This document shows, in pieces, positions 8,109 to 17,423 of a stretch of DNA of 64,000 bases. Each line of letters opens with the position of its first letter. Position 1 is the stretch's first letter. The translations under genes and the position numbers were made by a program. Origin of the DNA: Pseudomonas khavaziana (GTDB taxonomy: Bacteria > Pseudomonadota > Gammaproteobacteria > Pseudomonadales > Pseudomonadaceae); the NCBI RefSeq assembly GCF_019145205.1, contig NZ_JAHSTT010000010.1, forward strand, positions 1 through 64,000, read 5' to 3'. Below the pieces are notes generated by a model. The model ran no database searches, was not told the origin of the DNA, and was given only the letters and a program-made list of their open reading frames with translations.

Positions 8109-9539
8109 ATGGATGACTGGACCACTATGAGCCGCGGAAAAGCTGCCTCCGACCTTGACCTGCCGCGCCCCGATACGCTGGATGCAGGCAAACAGCAGGG
8201 CGCCTACGAAGCGTTGCGCGAGGCGATCCTGGCTCGACAGTTGCCGGCCGGCAGTCGTTTGCCGTCGACCCGCAGCCTGGCCGAGCGCTGGCAGGTCTCA
8301 CGTGGCACCCTTGAGGCCGCTTTTGACCGTTTGCACAGCGAAGGCTATGTGCAGCGTGTGGCCGGCTCCGGCACGCGGGTGTGTGCGGTGATTCCGGAGC
8401 AGTTCATCGCCGCCCCGGTGGCCAGGCAAAACCAGCGCCGACCGGTTGAGCCCGACTTACCTCACGCCGGCGTGCAGAGCCACGTGCCCTTTGTCGCACG
8501 ACGCCCGGATGCCAGCCTGTTCGACCTGAAAATCTGGGTGCGCTGCCTCTCCCGCGGGTTACTGGCGGCAGGCCCCGGCGTGCTGGAGGCTGCGCACCCC
8601 GGCGGGTTGCCGGCCTTGCGCGAACTGATCGCGGATTACCTGCGCCGCTATCGCGGCATGCAGTGCGAGGCAGATGAAGTGATCGTCACCACGGGCATTC
8701 GCCATGGTCTTGACCTGATTGCGCGCACGCTGCTCCAGCCAGGTGACACCGCCTGCGTCGAAGACCCCGGCTACACACCGGCGCGGCGTTTGTTCGGCCT
8801 CGCCGGGGCGCGGGTCCAGGCGATCGCGGTCACCACCGAAGGGCTCGACACCGACCAGCTCCCCGAGCACGCACGGCTGGCCTATGTCAGCCCGGCGCAC
8901 CAGGCGCCGCTGGGCGTGACCCTGTCGGTGTCACGTCGGCTGGCACTGCTGGACTGGGCGAACCGGGCGGATGCCTGGGTGGTGGAGGATGACTACGACA
9001 GCGAGTACAACTACAACAGCGCACCTCTGGCGGCGCTCAAGTCCCTGGATTCGAACAACCGCGTGCTCTATTGCGGCAGCTTCAACAAAAACCTGTTTCC
9101 CGGCTTGCGGGTCGGCTTCATGGTAGTGCCCAAGATCCTGCGCCCGCCACTGCTGCGCACCTTGCAACTGACCGGGCATTCAGTGGGCGCAACCGACCAG
9201 CTGGGCTTGGTGGAGTTTCTTGGCAGTGGTGCCTTCGTGCGGCACCTGCGGGCTTCGCGCCAGGCGTATCAGGCGCGGCGGGATGCGTTGCTTGCCTGCC
9301 TGCCGGAGGGCGTCACGGTCAGTGGCCAGCAGGCCGGGCTGCATTTCGTGCTGTGGTTGCCGGCCGGGGTGCAAGAGGCGGACTTCTGTGACCGCGCCGC
9401 CGACGCCGGGCTGAGCTTGCAGCCGTTGGGCAAATTTTGTGTCGATGTGACCTTGCCGCCCGCCGTGATTATCGGCTACACCGCGTTGACCCTCGCGCAG
9501 ATCCGCTTCCACGGCCGGGCCCTGGCGCAATTACTGTAG
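8109..9539 (+). CDS. MocR/PdxR-family regulator (GntR HTH + aminotransferase fold)
   Basis: A 476-residue regulator. Residues about 25-95 form a GntR winged helix (AYEALREAIL...STRSLAERWQVSRGTLEAAFDRL). The rest is a class-I aminotransferase-like domain with the PLP lysine in YCGSFNKNLFPGLRVGF and the aspartate in VEDDYDSEYNY. MocR proteins bind PLP or amino-acid/vitamin ligands and usually control a divergent gene, here the Bcr/CflA exporter. A start seven codons in (MSRGK) is possible; neither has a strong ribosome site. The stop codon is contained in the left arm of a REPIN. Confidence 0.88.
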   Translation: MDDWTTMSRGKAASDLDLPRPDTLDAGKQQGAYEALREAILARQLPAGSRLPSTRSLAERWQVSRGTLEAAFDRLHSEGYVQRVAGSGTRVCAVIPEQFIAAPVARQNQRRPVEPDLPHAGVQSHVPFVARRPDASLFDLKIWVRCLSRGLLAAGPGVLEAAHPGGLPALRELIADYLRRYRGMQCEADEVIVTTGIRHGLDLIARTLLQPGDTACVEDPGYTPARRLFGLAGARVQAIAVTTEGLDTDQLPEHARLAYVSPAHQAPLGVTLSVSRRLALLDWANRADAWVVEDDYDSEYNYNSAPLAALKSLDSNNRVLYCGSFNKNLFPGLRVGFMVVPKILRPPLLRTLQLTGHSVGATDQLGLVEFLGSGAFVRHLRASRQAYQARRDALLACLPEGVTVSGQQAGLHFVLWLPAGVQEADFCDRAADAGLSLQPLGKFCVDVTLPPAVIIGYTALTLAQIRFHGRALAQLL

Positions 9540-9634
9540 GAGCGAGCTTGCTCGCGAAGATCGTTAACGATAACGCGGGCATCCTGGATGGCCGCAATGC
9601 CTATGGGTTTTTCGCGAGCAAGCTCGCTCCTACA
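9535..9634. repeat. REPIN (GGAGCGAGCTTGCTCGCG type) overlapping a stop codon
   Basis: Inverted arms TGTAGGAGCGAGCTTGCTCG and its reverse complement bracket a centre with GATAACGCGGGC and CCTATGGGTTTTTCGC. The left arm supplies the TAG stop of the MocR gene. It lies between convergent genes and is the same family as 3233-3328. Confidence 0.87.
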
Positions 9635-9645
9635 GGTAGCGCGCG

Positions 9646-10554
9646 TCAGTCGTCGAACCCGACCTGCTCATGAATCTCGTCCACCTTCAATTCCAACCGA
9701 TACGCCACCGCAATAAACAGCGCCTGGCACAGGCACAAGGTGGCGCTCAACGAGCGGAAGGCGAACGAGGAACCTTCATTGACCAGAAGCACCGCGTTCG
9801 CGCGCTTGGCCAGCGGTGACAGGTTGCTGTCGGTGATGATCAGGGTCTTGGCCTGATGATGCTGGGCGATGCGCAGGCAGTGCTGGGTTTCCTTGCCGTA
9901 GGGCGTGAAGCTGATCGCAATCACCAGGTCATTGGCACGCACACTGCGCATCTGCTCGCGATAGCTGCCGCCCAGGCCGGAGATCAGGTGGATGCGCTTG
10001 TTGGTGTGCTGCAGGTTGTAGACCAGGTAGTCGGCCACCGCAAAGGAGCGGCGCACACCGACCACGTAGATGTTGTCGGCATTGACCACCAGGTCCACGG
10101 CTTTTTCGAAGGCGGTATCGTCCAGCTCCAGGCCCAGGCGCTCGATGCCCGAGAGGGTCGCGTTGACGCATTCGCGCGCGAGGTCGCCACCGCTGGCCTT
10201 TTGCGACTTGTTGGCGATCATGCTGCGGATGCGCTGCTGGTAGTTCTGCACCGGCGTGGTTTTGTGGGTATACGCCTCGCGAAACAGCGCCTGCATCTCG
10301 CTGAACCCGCTGAAGCCGAAACGCTGGGAGAACCGCACGATGGCCGAGGGGTGCACTTCGCATTCGCGGGCAATGTCGCTGATGCGATCGACCATGATCC
10401 GGTCGCTCTGCTGGCTCATGTAGCTGGCGATGCGCTTGAGTTGACGGGGCAGGCTCTCGTATTCGTCGGTGATCAGCTGCAACAGGCGTTCGGCATTGAT
10501 CGGAGGGCTGGCGACAGTTTCTTCCAGAGTGGTCTCGGGATCGGTGCGGGACAT
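9646..10554 (-). CDS. iolR: RpiR/MurR-family regulator of the inositol locus
   Basis: A 302-residue transcription factor; the start is chosen at the ATG behind AAGGA rather than 54 codons upstream. Residues about 25-95 carry the RpiR helix-turn-helix (SDRIMVDRISDIARECEVHPSAIVRFSQRFGFSGF), and the C-terminal half is a SIS sugar-isomerase domain (VGVRRSFAVADY...ISFTPYGKET...ITDSNLSPLAK) that senses a sugar phosphate. It is divergent from the iol operon. RpiR-type IolR proteins in proteobacteria repress inositol genes through GGAA-N6-TTCC sites, and such a site lies in the shared spacer. The symbol is assigned from context. Confidence 0.8.
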   Translation of the reverse strand: MSRTDPETTLEETVASPPINAERLLQLITDEYESLPRQLKRIASYMSQQSDRIMVDRISDIARECEVHPSAIVRFSQRFGFSGFSEMQALFREAYTHKTTPVQNYQQRIRSMIANKSQKASGGDLARECVNATLSGIERLGLELDDTAFEKAVDLVVNADNIYVVGVRRSFAVADYLVYNLQHTNKRIHLISGLGGSYREQMRSVRANDLVIAISFTPYGKETQHCLRIAQHHQAKTLIITDSNLSPLAKRANAVLLVNEGSSFAFRSLSATLCLCQALFIAVAYRLELKVDEIHEQVGFDD

Positions 10555-10699
10555 GGGCAATCCTTCTGGCGTGTTCGTCTGATGCGCTGATGGGTGGCGC
10601 AAGTCTACAGGGTAGGCGCAAAAAAATACCTCGGCATCACGGCCCGCGTGGCCTGCTGAAACGATGCACGGGCGCTGGCGTGCCGCTATGCTGACGTAT

Positions 10700-10715
10700 T
10701 GGAAAAAATATTCCA
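10700..10715. promoter_or_regulatory. IolR-type operator before iolC
   Basis: TGGAAAAAATATTCCA is a GGAA-N6-TTCC palindrome in the spacer between the RpiR regulator and iolC. An imperfect second copy, TGGAATAAATATTGAT, follows at 10729-10744. The same 16-bp design recurs at 19654-19669 before the inositol importer genes. GGAA-N6-TTCC is the motif reported for rhizobial IolR. Confidence 0.65.
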
Positions 10716-10838
10716 CTAAAAATAATTATGGAATAAATATTGATTGCCGCCGCTGGACGTTCTAGTCTGCTCCCACCAAGAGCGTTTGCCGTCGCCACGG
10801 CGGCACAACGCAGGCTGATAAAAATAACAGGAGCCAGC

Positions 10839-12776
10839 ATGGGCCAGACTCGTTTTGCCAGTGGGCGTCAATTGGATCTGATTTGCCTCGGGCGCCTGGG
10901 CGTCGACCTCTATGCGCAGCAAGTCGGTGCGCGGCTTGAGGACGTGACCAGCTTCGCCAAGTACCTCGGCGGTTCTTCCGCCAACATCGCCTTCGGCACC
11001 GCCAGGCTGGGTCTCAAGTCAGCGATGCTGAGCCGCGTGGGCGACGACCATATGGGCCGTTTTCTGGTGGAATCCCTGGCCCGTGAAGGCTGCGATGTCA
11101 GCGCTATCAAGATTGACCCGGAGCGCCTCACCGCCCTGGTGCTGCTGGGCCTCAAGGATCGTGAAACCTTCCCTCTGGTGTTCTACCGCGAAAACTGCGC
11201 GGACATGGCCCTGCGCGCCGAAGACATCAGCGAGGCCTTTATTGCCTCCAGCAAAGCGCTGTTGATCACCGGCACGCACTTCTCCACCGACGGCGTGTAC
11301 AAAGCGAGCATCCAGGCCCTGGATTACGCCGCCAGGCACAACGTCAAACGCGTGCTGGACATCGACTACCGCCCGGTGTTGTGGGGCCTGGCGGGCAAGG
11401 CTGATGGCGAAACCCGTTTCGTTGCCGACCAGAATGTCAGTCAGCATGTGCAGAAGATCCTGCCGCGTTTCGACCTGATCGTCGGCACTGAAGAAGAATT
11501 CCTTATCGCCGGTGGCAGTGAAGACCTGCTCACCGCGTTGCGCACGGTACGCGAACTGACGCCTGCGGCCCTGGTGGTCAAGCTGGGTCCCCAGGGTTGT
11601 ACGGTCATCCACGGCGCGATTCCTGCGCGGCTGGAAGACGGGGCGATCTACCCCGGCGTGCGCGTGGAAGTGCTCAATGTGCTGGGGGCCGGCGATGCCT
11701 TTATGTCGGGCTTTCTCAGCGGCTGGATCAATGACGCCAGCGATGAACGTTGCAGCCAATTGGCCAATGCCTGCGGTGGCCTGGTGGTTTCGCGCCATGC
11801 CTGTGCACCGGCCATGCCGACACCCGCCGAACTCGAGTACCTGTTCAGCAGCCCGGTGCCCATTACCCGCCCGGACCAGGACGTGACCCTGCAACGCCTG
11901 CACCGCGTAACGGTGCCGCGCAAGGCCTGGAAGCAATTGTTCGTGTTTGCCTTCGACCACCGCTGGCAACTGGTGGACCTGGCGCAAAAGGGCGGCCAGG
12001 AACCGGCGCGCATCAGCGCGATCAAGCAGCTGTTTATCCAGGCCATCGAACGTGTGGAGCGCAAACTCAGCGAGCAGGGCATCGAGGCCGACGTTGGACT
12101 GCTCGCCGACCAACGTTTCGGCCAGGATGCCCTCAACGCCGCCAGCGGTCGCGGCTGGTGGATCGCACGCCCGGTGGAAGTGCAGAACTCGCGGCCTCTG
12201 GCGTTCGAACACGGCCGCTCGGTGGGCAGCAACCTGATTGCCTGGCCCCAGGAACAGATCATCAAGTGCCTGGTGCAATTTCATCCCGATGACGAACCGA
12301 TGCTGCGCCTGGAGCAGGAAGCGCAACTCAAGGCGGTGTACGAGGCCTCCATCGTAAGCGGGCATGAGCTGCTGCTGGAAGTCATCCCGCCCAAGGATCA
12401 CCCGTCCACTTACCCAGATGTGCTGTATCGCAGCCTCAAGCGCCTGTACAACCTGGGCATCTACCCGGCCTGGTGGAAGATCGAGGCGCAGTCGGCCGAG
12501 GATTGGAAGAAACTCGACGAACTGATCCAGGAGCGTGACCCGTACTGCCGGGGCGTGGTGCTGCTGGGTCTGAACGCGTCCGCCGAATGCCTCGCCGATG
12601 GTTTCCAGCAAGCACGCCTGAGCACCACCTGCCGTGGGTTTGCCGTAGGCCGCACGATCTTCCAGGAGCCGAGCCGGGCGTGGATGGCGGGGGAGATCAA
12701 TGATGAGACCTTGATCCAGCAGGTACAGGCTACCTTCGAACAACTCATCAATGCCTGGCGCAGTTCCAGAGCTTAA
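10839..12776 (+). CDS. iolC: IolC kinase fused to a DUF2090 aldolase-like domain
   Basis: A 645-residue bifunctional enzyme of inositol catabolism. Residues about 10-325 form a PfkB-family 5-dehydro-2-deoxygluconokinase with the GGSSANIAFG substrate motif and catalytic GAGDAF near residue 284. Residues about 340-640 are a DUF2090 domain, an aldolase fold expected to act on 2-deoxy-5-keto-gluconate 6-phosphate in place of separate IolJ. This fusion is normal in proteobacteria. The start follows AACAGGAG. It is the first gene of the iol operon; a REPIN separates it from iolE, which may set different mRNA stabilities. Confidence 0.92.
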   Translation: MGQTRFASGRQLDLICLGRLGVDLYAQQVGARLEDVTSFAKYLGGSSANIAFGTARLGLKSAMLSRVGDDHMGRFLVESLAREGCDVSAIKIDPERLTALVLLGLKDRETFPLVFYRENCADMALRAEDISEAFIASSKALLITGTHFSTDGVYKASIQALDYAARHNVKRVLDIDYRPVLWGLAGKADGETRFVADQNVSQHVQKILPRFDLIVGTEEEFLIAGGSEDLLTALRTVRELTPAALVVKLGPQGCTVIHGAIPARLEDGAIYPGVRVEVLNVLGAGDAFMSGFLSGWINDASDERCSQLANACGGLVVSRHACAPAMPTPAELEYLFSSPVPITRPDQDVTLQRLHRVTVPRKAWKQLFVFAFDHRWQLVDLAQKGGQEPARISAIKQLFIQAIERVERKLSEQGIEADVGLLADQRFGQDALNAASGRGWWIARPVEVQNSRPLAFEHGRSVGSNLIAWPQEQIIKCLVQFHPDDEPMLRLEQEAQLKAVYEASIVSGHELLLEVIPPKDHPSTYPDVLYRSLKRLYNLGIYPAWWKIEAQSAEDWKKLDELIQERDPYCRGVVLLGLNASAECLADGFQQARLSTTCRGFAVGRTIFQEPSRAWMAGEINDETLIQQVQATFEQLINAWRSSRA

Positions 12777-12806
12777 TCACAGTTCTAAAGGTGCAATGTA
12801 ATCAAA

Positions 12807-12895
12807 TGTGGGAGGGGGCTTGCTCCCGATAGCGGTGTATCAGGTACCAATTTATCAACTGACCCACTGCCATCGGGAGCAAGCCCCCTCCCACA
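12807..12895. repeat. REPIN between iolC and iolE
   Basis: Inverted pair of GGGAGGGGGCTTGCTCCC arms inside the iol operon, in the 165-bp spacer after iolC. The arms differ at one position (GATAGCGG against a CCATCGGG arm), giving a slight mismatch. In an operon such hairpins often act as mRNA 3'-end stabilisers or partial terminators. Confidence 0.88.
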
Positions 12896-12941
12896 CAGGC
12901 TGATCCCAGTGATCTCAGGCTAAAACAATAAAGGTGCAGCC

Positions 12942-13829
12942 ATGCCCGCAATCCGAATTGGCATCAACCCGATCTCCTGGAGTAACGACGACCTCCCGGC
13001 CCTAGGCGGTGAAACTCCGCTGAGCACAGCCCTGAACGAAGGCAAGGACATCGGCTACGAAGGTTTTGAACTCAACGGCAAATTCCCCAAGGATGCCAAG
13101 GGTGTCGGCGACGTGTTGCGCCCCTATGACCTGGCCCTAGTCTCGGGCTGGTACTCCAGCCGCCTGGCCCGTCGCTCCGTGGCCGAAGAAATCGAGGCGA
13201 TTGCCGGCCATGTCGAACTGCTCAGGCACAACGGCGCCTCGGTGCTGGTGTATGGCGAAGTGGCTGATTCGATCCAGGGCTCGCGCATTCGTTTGATCGA
13301 ACGCCCGCGCTTCCATAGTGAGCAGGCTTGGCAGGACTATGCCGATAAACTCACCGAACTGGCGCGCTTCACCCTGTCCCAGGGGGTACGCCTGGCGTAC
13401 CACCACCATATGGGCGCCTACGTCGAGTCCCCCGAAGACATCGACCAGCTGATGCAGCGCACCGGGCCGGAAGTCGGCCTGCTGTTCGATTCGGGCCACT
13501 GCTACATGGGCGGCGGCGAACCCATCGAGGTGTTGCGCAAGCATATCGACCGGGTCTGCCACGTGCATTTCAAGGATGTGCGCAAACCCGTGGTGCAACT
13601 GGCGCGCAACCAGATGTGGAGCTTTCCCGATTGCATCGTCAACGGCACTTTCACCGTGCCCGGCGATGGCGACATCGATTTTGCACCGTTGCTGGACGTA
13701 CTGCTGGCGGCGAACTACGAGGGCTGGCTGGTGGTGGAAGCCGAGCAGGACCCGGCCGTGGCGCCCAGCTATATCTACGCCAAAAAGGGTTATGACACCT
13801 TGCGTGCGCTTCTCAACCAGAGGACATGA
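12942..13829 (+). CDS. iolE: myo-Inosose-2 dehydratase
   Basis: A 295-residue AP-endonuclease-2-like TIM-barrel enzyme that dehydrates 2-keto-myo-inositol to 3D-trihydroxycyclohexane-1,2-dione. It opens with the IolE signature RIGINPISWSNDDLPALGG. Metal ligands expected of the family appear in AYHHHMG, FDSGHC and CHVHFKD, and the C-terminal WLVVEAEQDP is a family hallmark. Length is standard. Its stop is 3 bp before the iolB ATG, indicating tight coupling. Confidence 0.93.
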   Translation: MPAIRIGINPISWSNDDLPALGGETPLSTALNEGKDIGYEGFELNGKFPKDAKGVGDVLRPYDLALVSGWYSSRLARRSVAEEIEAIAGHVELLRHNGASVLVYGEVADSIQGSRIRLIERPRFHSEQAWQDYADKLTELARFTLSQGVRLAYHHHMGAYVESPEDIDQLMQRTGPEVGLLFDSGHCYMGGGEPIEVLRKHIDRVCHVHFKDVRKPVVQLARNQMWSFPDCIVNGTFTVPGDGDIDFAPLLDVLLAANYEGWLVVEAEQDPAVAPSYIYAKKGYDTLRALLNQRT

Positions 13830-13832
13830 GTG

Positions 13833-14621
13833 ATGAGCTTGTTGGTCAAAAGCAGCAAACGCGGGCAAACCATGGTCGCCCTGGAGCCCGGGCGCCTGGA
13901 ATACGTAGGCTTTGCCGCCTACCGCCTGAGCCAGGGCGAAAGCCTGCCGGTCAGCGCGGGCGATCAGGAGTTGTGCCTGGTGTTGCTCAGCGGTCGGGTA
14001 AACATCGAAGGTGAAGGTTTCAATTGGCAGAACCTCGGTGATCGTCAGTCGGTGTTCGAAGACAAGTCACCTTTCGCCGCCTACCTGCCCCCCGGCACCG
14101 ACGCCCGGGTCAGCGCTTTGAGCGACGTGCAGATCGCAGTCTGCGCCGCGCCCGGTGTGCAGGGTTACGAGCCGCGCCTGATTCGCCCCGAAGACTGCAA
14201 GCGCAGTGTGCGTGGCAAAGGCGCCAACACCCGCTACGTGTGCGACATCCTGCCCGACAGCGAGCCGGCCCATTCGCTGCTGGTGGTGGAAGTGCGCACA
14301 CCGTCGGGGCATTCCTCGAGCTACCCGCCGCACAAGCATGACACCGACGACCTGCCGCACCAAAGCTTCCTGGAAGAGACCTATTACCACCGGATCAACC
14401 CGCCCCAGGGCTTTGTATTCCAGCGCGTGTACACCGATGACCGCAGCATCGACCAGGCCATGGCCGTGGAAAACAGCGACCTGGTGGTGGTGCCCAAGGG
14501 TTACCACCCGGTCAGCGTGCCATACGGCTACGAGTCGTATTACCTCAACGTGATGGCCGGCCCCAAGCGCGCCTGGCATTTCCATAACGACCCGCAGCAC
14601 AGCTGGCTGCTGGACCTTTAA
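13833..14621 (+). CDS. iolB: 5-Deoxy-glucuronate isomerase
   Basis: A 262-residue cupin-type isomerase converting 5-deoxy-D-glucuronate to 2-deoxy-5-keto-D-gluconate. Cupin metal-ligand motifs are visible as YPPHKHD, then EETYYHRINPPQGF, and the later VVVPKGYHPV. The ATG is preceded by AGAGGA; a GTG directly before it could also be used. It lies 3 bp behind iolE and 25 bp before the next iol gene, consistent with operon transcription. Confidence 0.93.
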   Translation: MSLLVKSSKRGQTMVALEPGRLEYVGFAAYRLSQGESLPVSAGDQELCLVLLSGRVNIEGEGFNWQNLGDRQSVFEDKSPFAAYLPPGTDARVSALSDVQIAVCAAPGVQGYEPRLIRPEDCKRSVRGKGANTRYVCDILPDSEPAHSLLVVEVRTPSGHSSSYPPHKHDTDDLPHQSFLEETYYHRINPPQGFVFQRVYTDDRSIDQAMAVENSDLVVVPKGYHPVSVPYGYESYYLNVMAGPKRAWHFHNDPQHSWLLDL

Positions 14622-14646
14622 ACGGTTTGGACGGAGAACAACAACA

Positions 14647-15462
14647 ATGAAGTCGCCGCTACGTTTTGCCCTTAACCGCATGGTCGCGCCTGACCTGGCC
14701 CTGGCGGATTTCATCCAGATGGCCAAGGCCCTCAAGTGTGATGCCATCGAGATCCGCAACGACCTCAAGAACCGCGAAATCGAATACGGCATGCCCGCCA
14801 CTCGCGTGCGTGAGTTGTGCGCGGCGCAGGGTATTACGGTGCTGTCGATCAACGCGCTGTACCCCTTTGATGTGTGGAACGACGAGCGTCGCGCCCAAGC
14901 GTTGGAGCTTGCCACCTACGCCCGCGAATGCGGTGCCCAGGGTCTGGTGATGTGCCCGTTCAATGAGCCCGGCGATACGCGCACCGACGCGCAGCGCGCC
15001 GCCGCTTTGCGCACCGCCTTGAGCGAACTGGCGCCCATCCTGCGCGAGTACGGGATTCTCGGTTTCGTCGAACCCCTGGGCTTTGAAGTATCCGCCCTGC
15101 GTCGCAAGCGCGTGGCGGTGGAGGCGATCAAGTCCATCGGTGGCCTGGATGTGTTCCGCGTGGTGCATGACACCTTCCACCATCACCTGGCCGGCGAGCA
15201 TGAGTTCTTTCCCGAACTGACCGGCCTGGTACATATCTCCGGGGTGGAAGATCGCGAGGCGCCGCTCAACGCGATCAGCGACGGCCACCGCGTACTGGTA
15301 GGCGAGGGCGATATCCTCGGCAATGCGGCGCAGATCGACACCCTGTTGAGTACCGGTTACAGCGGCTATCTGTCGTTCGAACCGTTTGCCGAAAGCGTGC
15401 ATGGGTTGGCGGATATCCAGCAGGCCTTGGGGGCAAGCATCGCCCACCTGCAAAAACCATAA
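14647..15462 (+). CDS. iolI: Inosose isomerase-like TIM-barrel enzyme
   Basis: A 271-residue xylose-isomerase-like TIM-barrel protein. Features are a start LRFALNRMVAPDLALADF, acidic VDxEIRNDLKNR-type residues, the metal-site stretches GFVEPLGFE and HDTFHHHLAGE, and a late FEPFAE. Position inside the iol operon and similarity to IolI suggest interconversion of 2-keto-myo-inositol and 1-keto-D-chiro-inositol. IolI versus a more general sugar-phosphate isomerase/epimerase cannot be separated by eye. Its stop is 10 bp before the iolD ATG. Confidence 0.78.
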   Translation: MKSPLRFALNRMVAPDLALADFIQMAKALKCDAIEIRNDLKNREIEYGMPATRVRELCAAQGITVLSINALYPFDVWNDERRAQALELATYARECGAQGLVMCPFNEPGDTRTDAQRAAALRTALSELAPILREYGILGFVEPLGFEVSALRRKRVAVEAIKSIGGLDVFRVVHDTFHHHLAGEHEFFPELTGLVHISGVEDREAPLNAISDGHRVLVGEGDILGNAAQIDTLLSTGYSGYLSFEPFAESVHGLADIQQALGASIAHLQKP

Positions 15463-15472
15463 GGGGCGCGTC

Positions 15473-17404
15473 ATGACCACCACACGATTGACCATGGCCC
15501 AGGCCCTGGTGAAGTTCCTGGATAACCAATACATCGAAGTCGACGGCGTACAGAGCAAGTTTGTTGCCGGCGTATTCACCATTTTCGGCCATGGCAATGT
15601 ATTGGGCCTCGGCCAGGCCCTGGAGCAGGACAGCGGCGACTTGGTGGTGCACCAGGGCCGCAACGAGCAGGGCATGGCCCATGCTGCCATCGGCTTTGCC
15701 AAGCAGCACCTGCGACGCAAGATCTATGCGTGCACGGCGTCGGTCGGGCCTGGCGCTGCGAATATGCTTACCGCCGCAGCCACCGCCACGGCCAACCGCA
15801 TCCCGTTGTTGCTGTTGCCCGGCGATGTCTACGCCAGCCGCCAGCCGGATCCGGTGCTGCAGCAGATCGAGCAGTTCCACGACCTGAGCATCAGCACCAA
15901 CGACGCGTTTCGCTCCGTGAGCAAATACTGGGACCGCATCAACCGCCCCGAGCAATTGATGACGGCCGCGATCCAGGCCATGCGCGTGCTCACAGATCCC
16001 GCGGAAACCGGCGCGGTGACCCTGGCCTTGCCCCAGGACGTACAGGCCGAAGCCTGGGACTATCCCGACTACTTCCTGCAAAAACGCGTGCACCGCATCG
16101 ACCGGCGCCCGGCCACTGCGGCGATGATCGGTGATGCGCTGGCCGCGTTTCACGGCAAGCGCAAGCCGCTGATCATTTGCGGTGGCGGGGTGAAATACTC
16201 CGGGGCCAATGCCGCGCTGCAAGCCTTTGCCGAGCGCTTTGCGATTCCCTTCGCGGAAACCCAGGCGGGTAAGAGCGCAGTGGTTTCCAGCCACCCGCTG
16301 AACGTCGGCGGCATCGGCGAAACCGGCTGCCTGGCGGCCAACCTGCTGGCGCCCGAAGCCGACCTGATCATCGGTATCGGCACCCGCTATACCGACTTCA
16401 CCACCTCATCCAAATCGCTGTTCAAGCACGCCGGGGTGAAGTTTCTCAACCTCAATATCAGCCCGTGCGACGCCTTGAAACTCGACGGCGTGCAAGTGCT
16501 GGCGGATGCCAAGGTCGCCCTTCAAGCGCTGGCTGATGCCCTGGGCGATTACCGTTCCGGCTGGGGGGAGCAAATCGCTGACGCCAAGGCGCAACTCGAT
16601 GCCGAAGTGGACCGTGTGCATCAGGTGGAATACCAGGGCGATGGGTTCGTCCCCGAAGTCAACGACCACCTGGACCCTGGAGTCTTGCGTGAATTTATCG
16701 AGCTGACCGGCTCATGCCTGACCCAAAGCCGTGTGCTTGGCGTGCTCAACCAGAGCCTGGCCGACGACGCGATCATCGTCGCCGCCGCCGGCAGTCTGCC
16801 CGGCGATTTGCAACGGGCCTGGCGCAGCAAGGGCGTCAACACCTACCACGTCGAATACGGCTATTCGTGCATGGGCTACGAGATCAACGCGGCCCTTGGT
16901 GTGAAGCTGGCCGAGCCGACCAAGGAGGTCTATGCGCTGGTCGGTGATGGCTCCTACATGATGCTGCACTCGGAGTTGGCCACCTCGATCCAGGAGCGGC
17001 GCAAGATCAACGTGGTGCTGCTCGACAACATGGCTTTCGGCTGTATCAACAACCTGCAGATCGGCAATGGCATGGACAGCTTCGGCACCGAGTTCCGCTA
17101 CCGCAACCCCGAGAGCGGCAAGCTCGACGGTGGCCTGGTGCCGGTGGACTTCGCCATGAGTGCGGCGGCCTATGGCTGCAAGACCTACAAGGTCAGCACG
17201 GTGGAGCAGCTCGACGCGGCCCTGGCGGATGCGCGCACGCAAAGCGTCTCGACCCTGATCGATATCAAGGTGCTGCCCAAGACCATGATTCACGGCTACC
17301 TGTCGTGGTGGCGGGTGGGCGTGGCACAGGTGTCCACCAGCGAACGCACCAATGCCGCTGCGAAAAAACTCAATGAACACCTGGCAAAAGCCCGGCAGTA
17401 CTAA
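15473..17404 (+). CDS. iolD: 3D-(3,5/4)-trihydroxycyclohexane-1,2-dione acylhydrolase
   Basis: A 643-residue thiamine-diphosphate enzyme that opens the inositol ring to 5-deoxy-glucuronate. The N-terminal domain has the ThDP-activating glutamate region (VHQGRNEQGMAHAA), and the C-terminal domain shows the ThDP-binding GDGSYMMLHSEL...NNMAFG-like pattern (LLDNMAFGCINNLQ). Length equals typical IolD. The frame is open upstream but the ATG at this position, 10 bp after the previous stop, fits the operon. Confidence 0.93.
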   Translation: MTTTRLTMAQALVKFLDNQYIEVDGVQSKFVAGVFTIFGHGNVLGLGQALEQDSGDLVVHQGRNEQGMAHAAIGFAKQHLRRKIYACTASVGPGAANMLTAAATATANRIPLLLLPGDVYASRQPDPVLQQIEQFHDLSISTNDAFRSVSKYWDRINRPEQLMTAAIQAMRVLTDPAETGAVTLALPQDVQAEAWDYPDYFLQKRVHRIDRRPATAAMIGDALAAFHGKRKPLIICGGGVKYSGANAALQAFAERFAIPFAETQAGKSAVVSSHPLNVGGIGETGCLAANLLAPEADLIIGIGTRYTDFTTSSKSLFKHAGVKFLNLNISPCDALKLDGVQVLADAKVALQALADALGDYRSGWGEQIADAKAQLDAEVDRVHQVEYQGDGFVPEVNDHLDPGVLREFIELTGSCLTQSRVLGVLNQSLADDAIIVAAAGSLPGDLQRAWRSKGVNTYHVEYGYSCMGYEINAALGVKLAEPTKEVYALVGDGSYMMLHSELATSIQERRKINVVLLDNMAFGCINNLQIGNGMDSFGTEFRYRNPESGKLDGGLVPVDFAMSAAAYGCKTYKVSTVEQLDAALADARTQSVSTLIDIKVLPKTMIHGYLSWWRVGVAQVSTSERTNAAAKKLNEHLAKARQY

Positions 17405-17423
17405 TAACAAGAGGAGTGTTTGC

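Noticed and set aside
11019..12743. 574-codon open frame antisense to iolC
   Set aside because: It opposes a gene with complete kinase and aldolase motifs; the composition is antisense-like.
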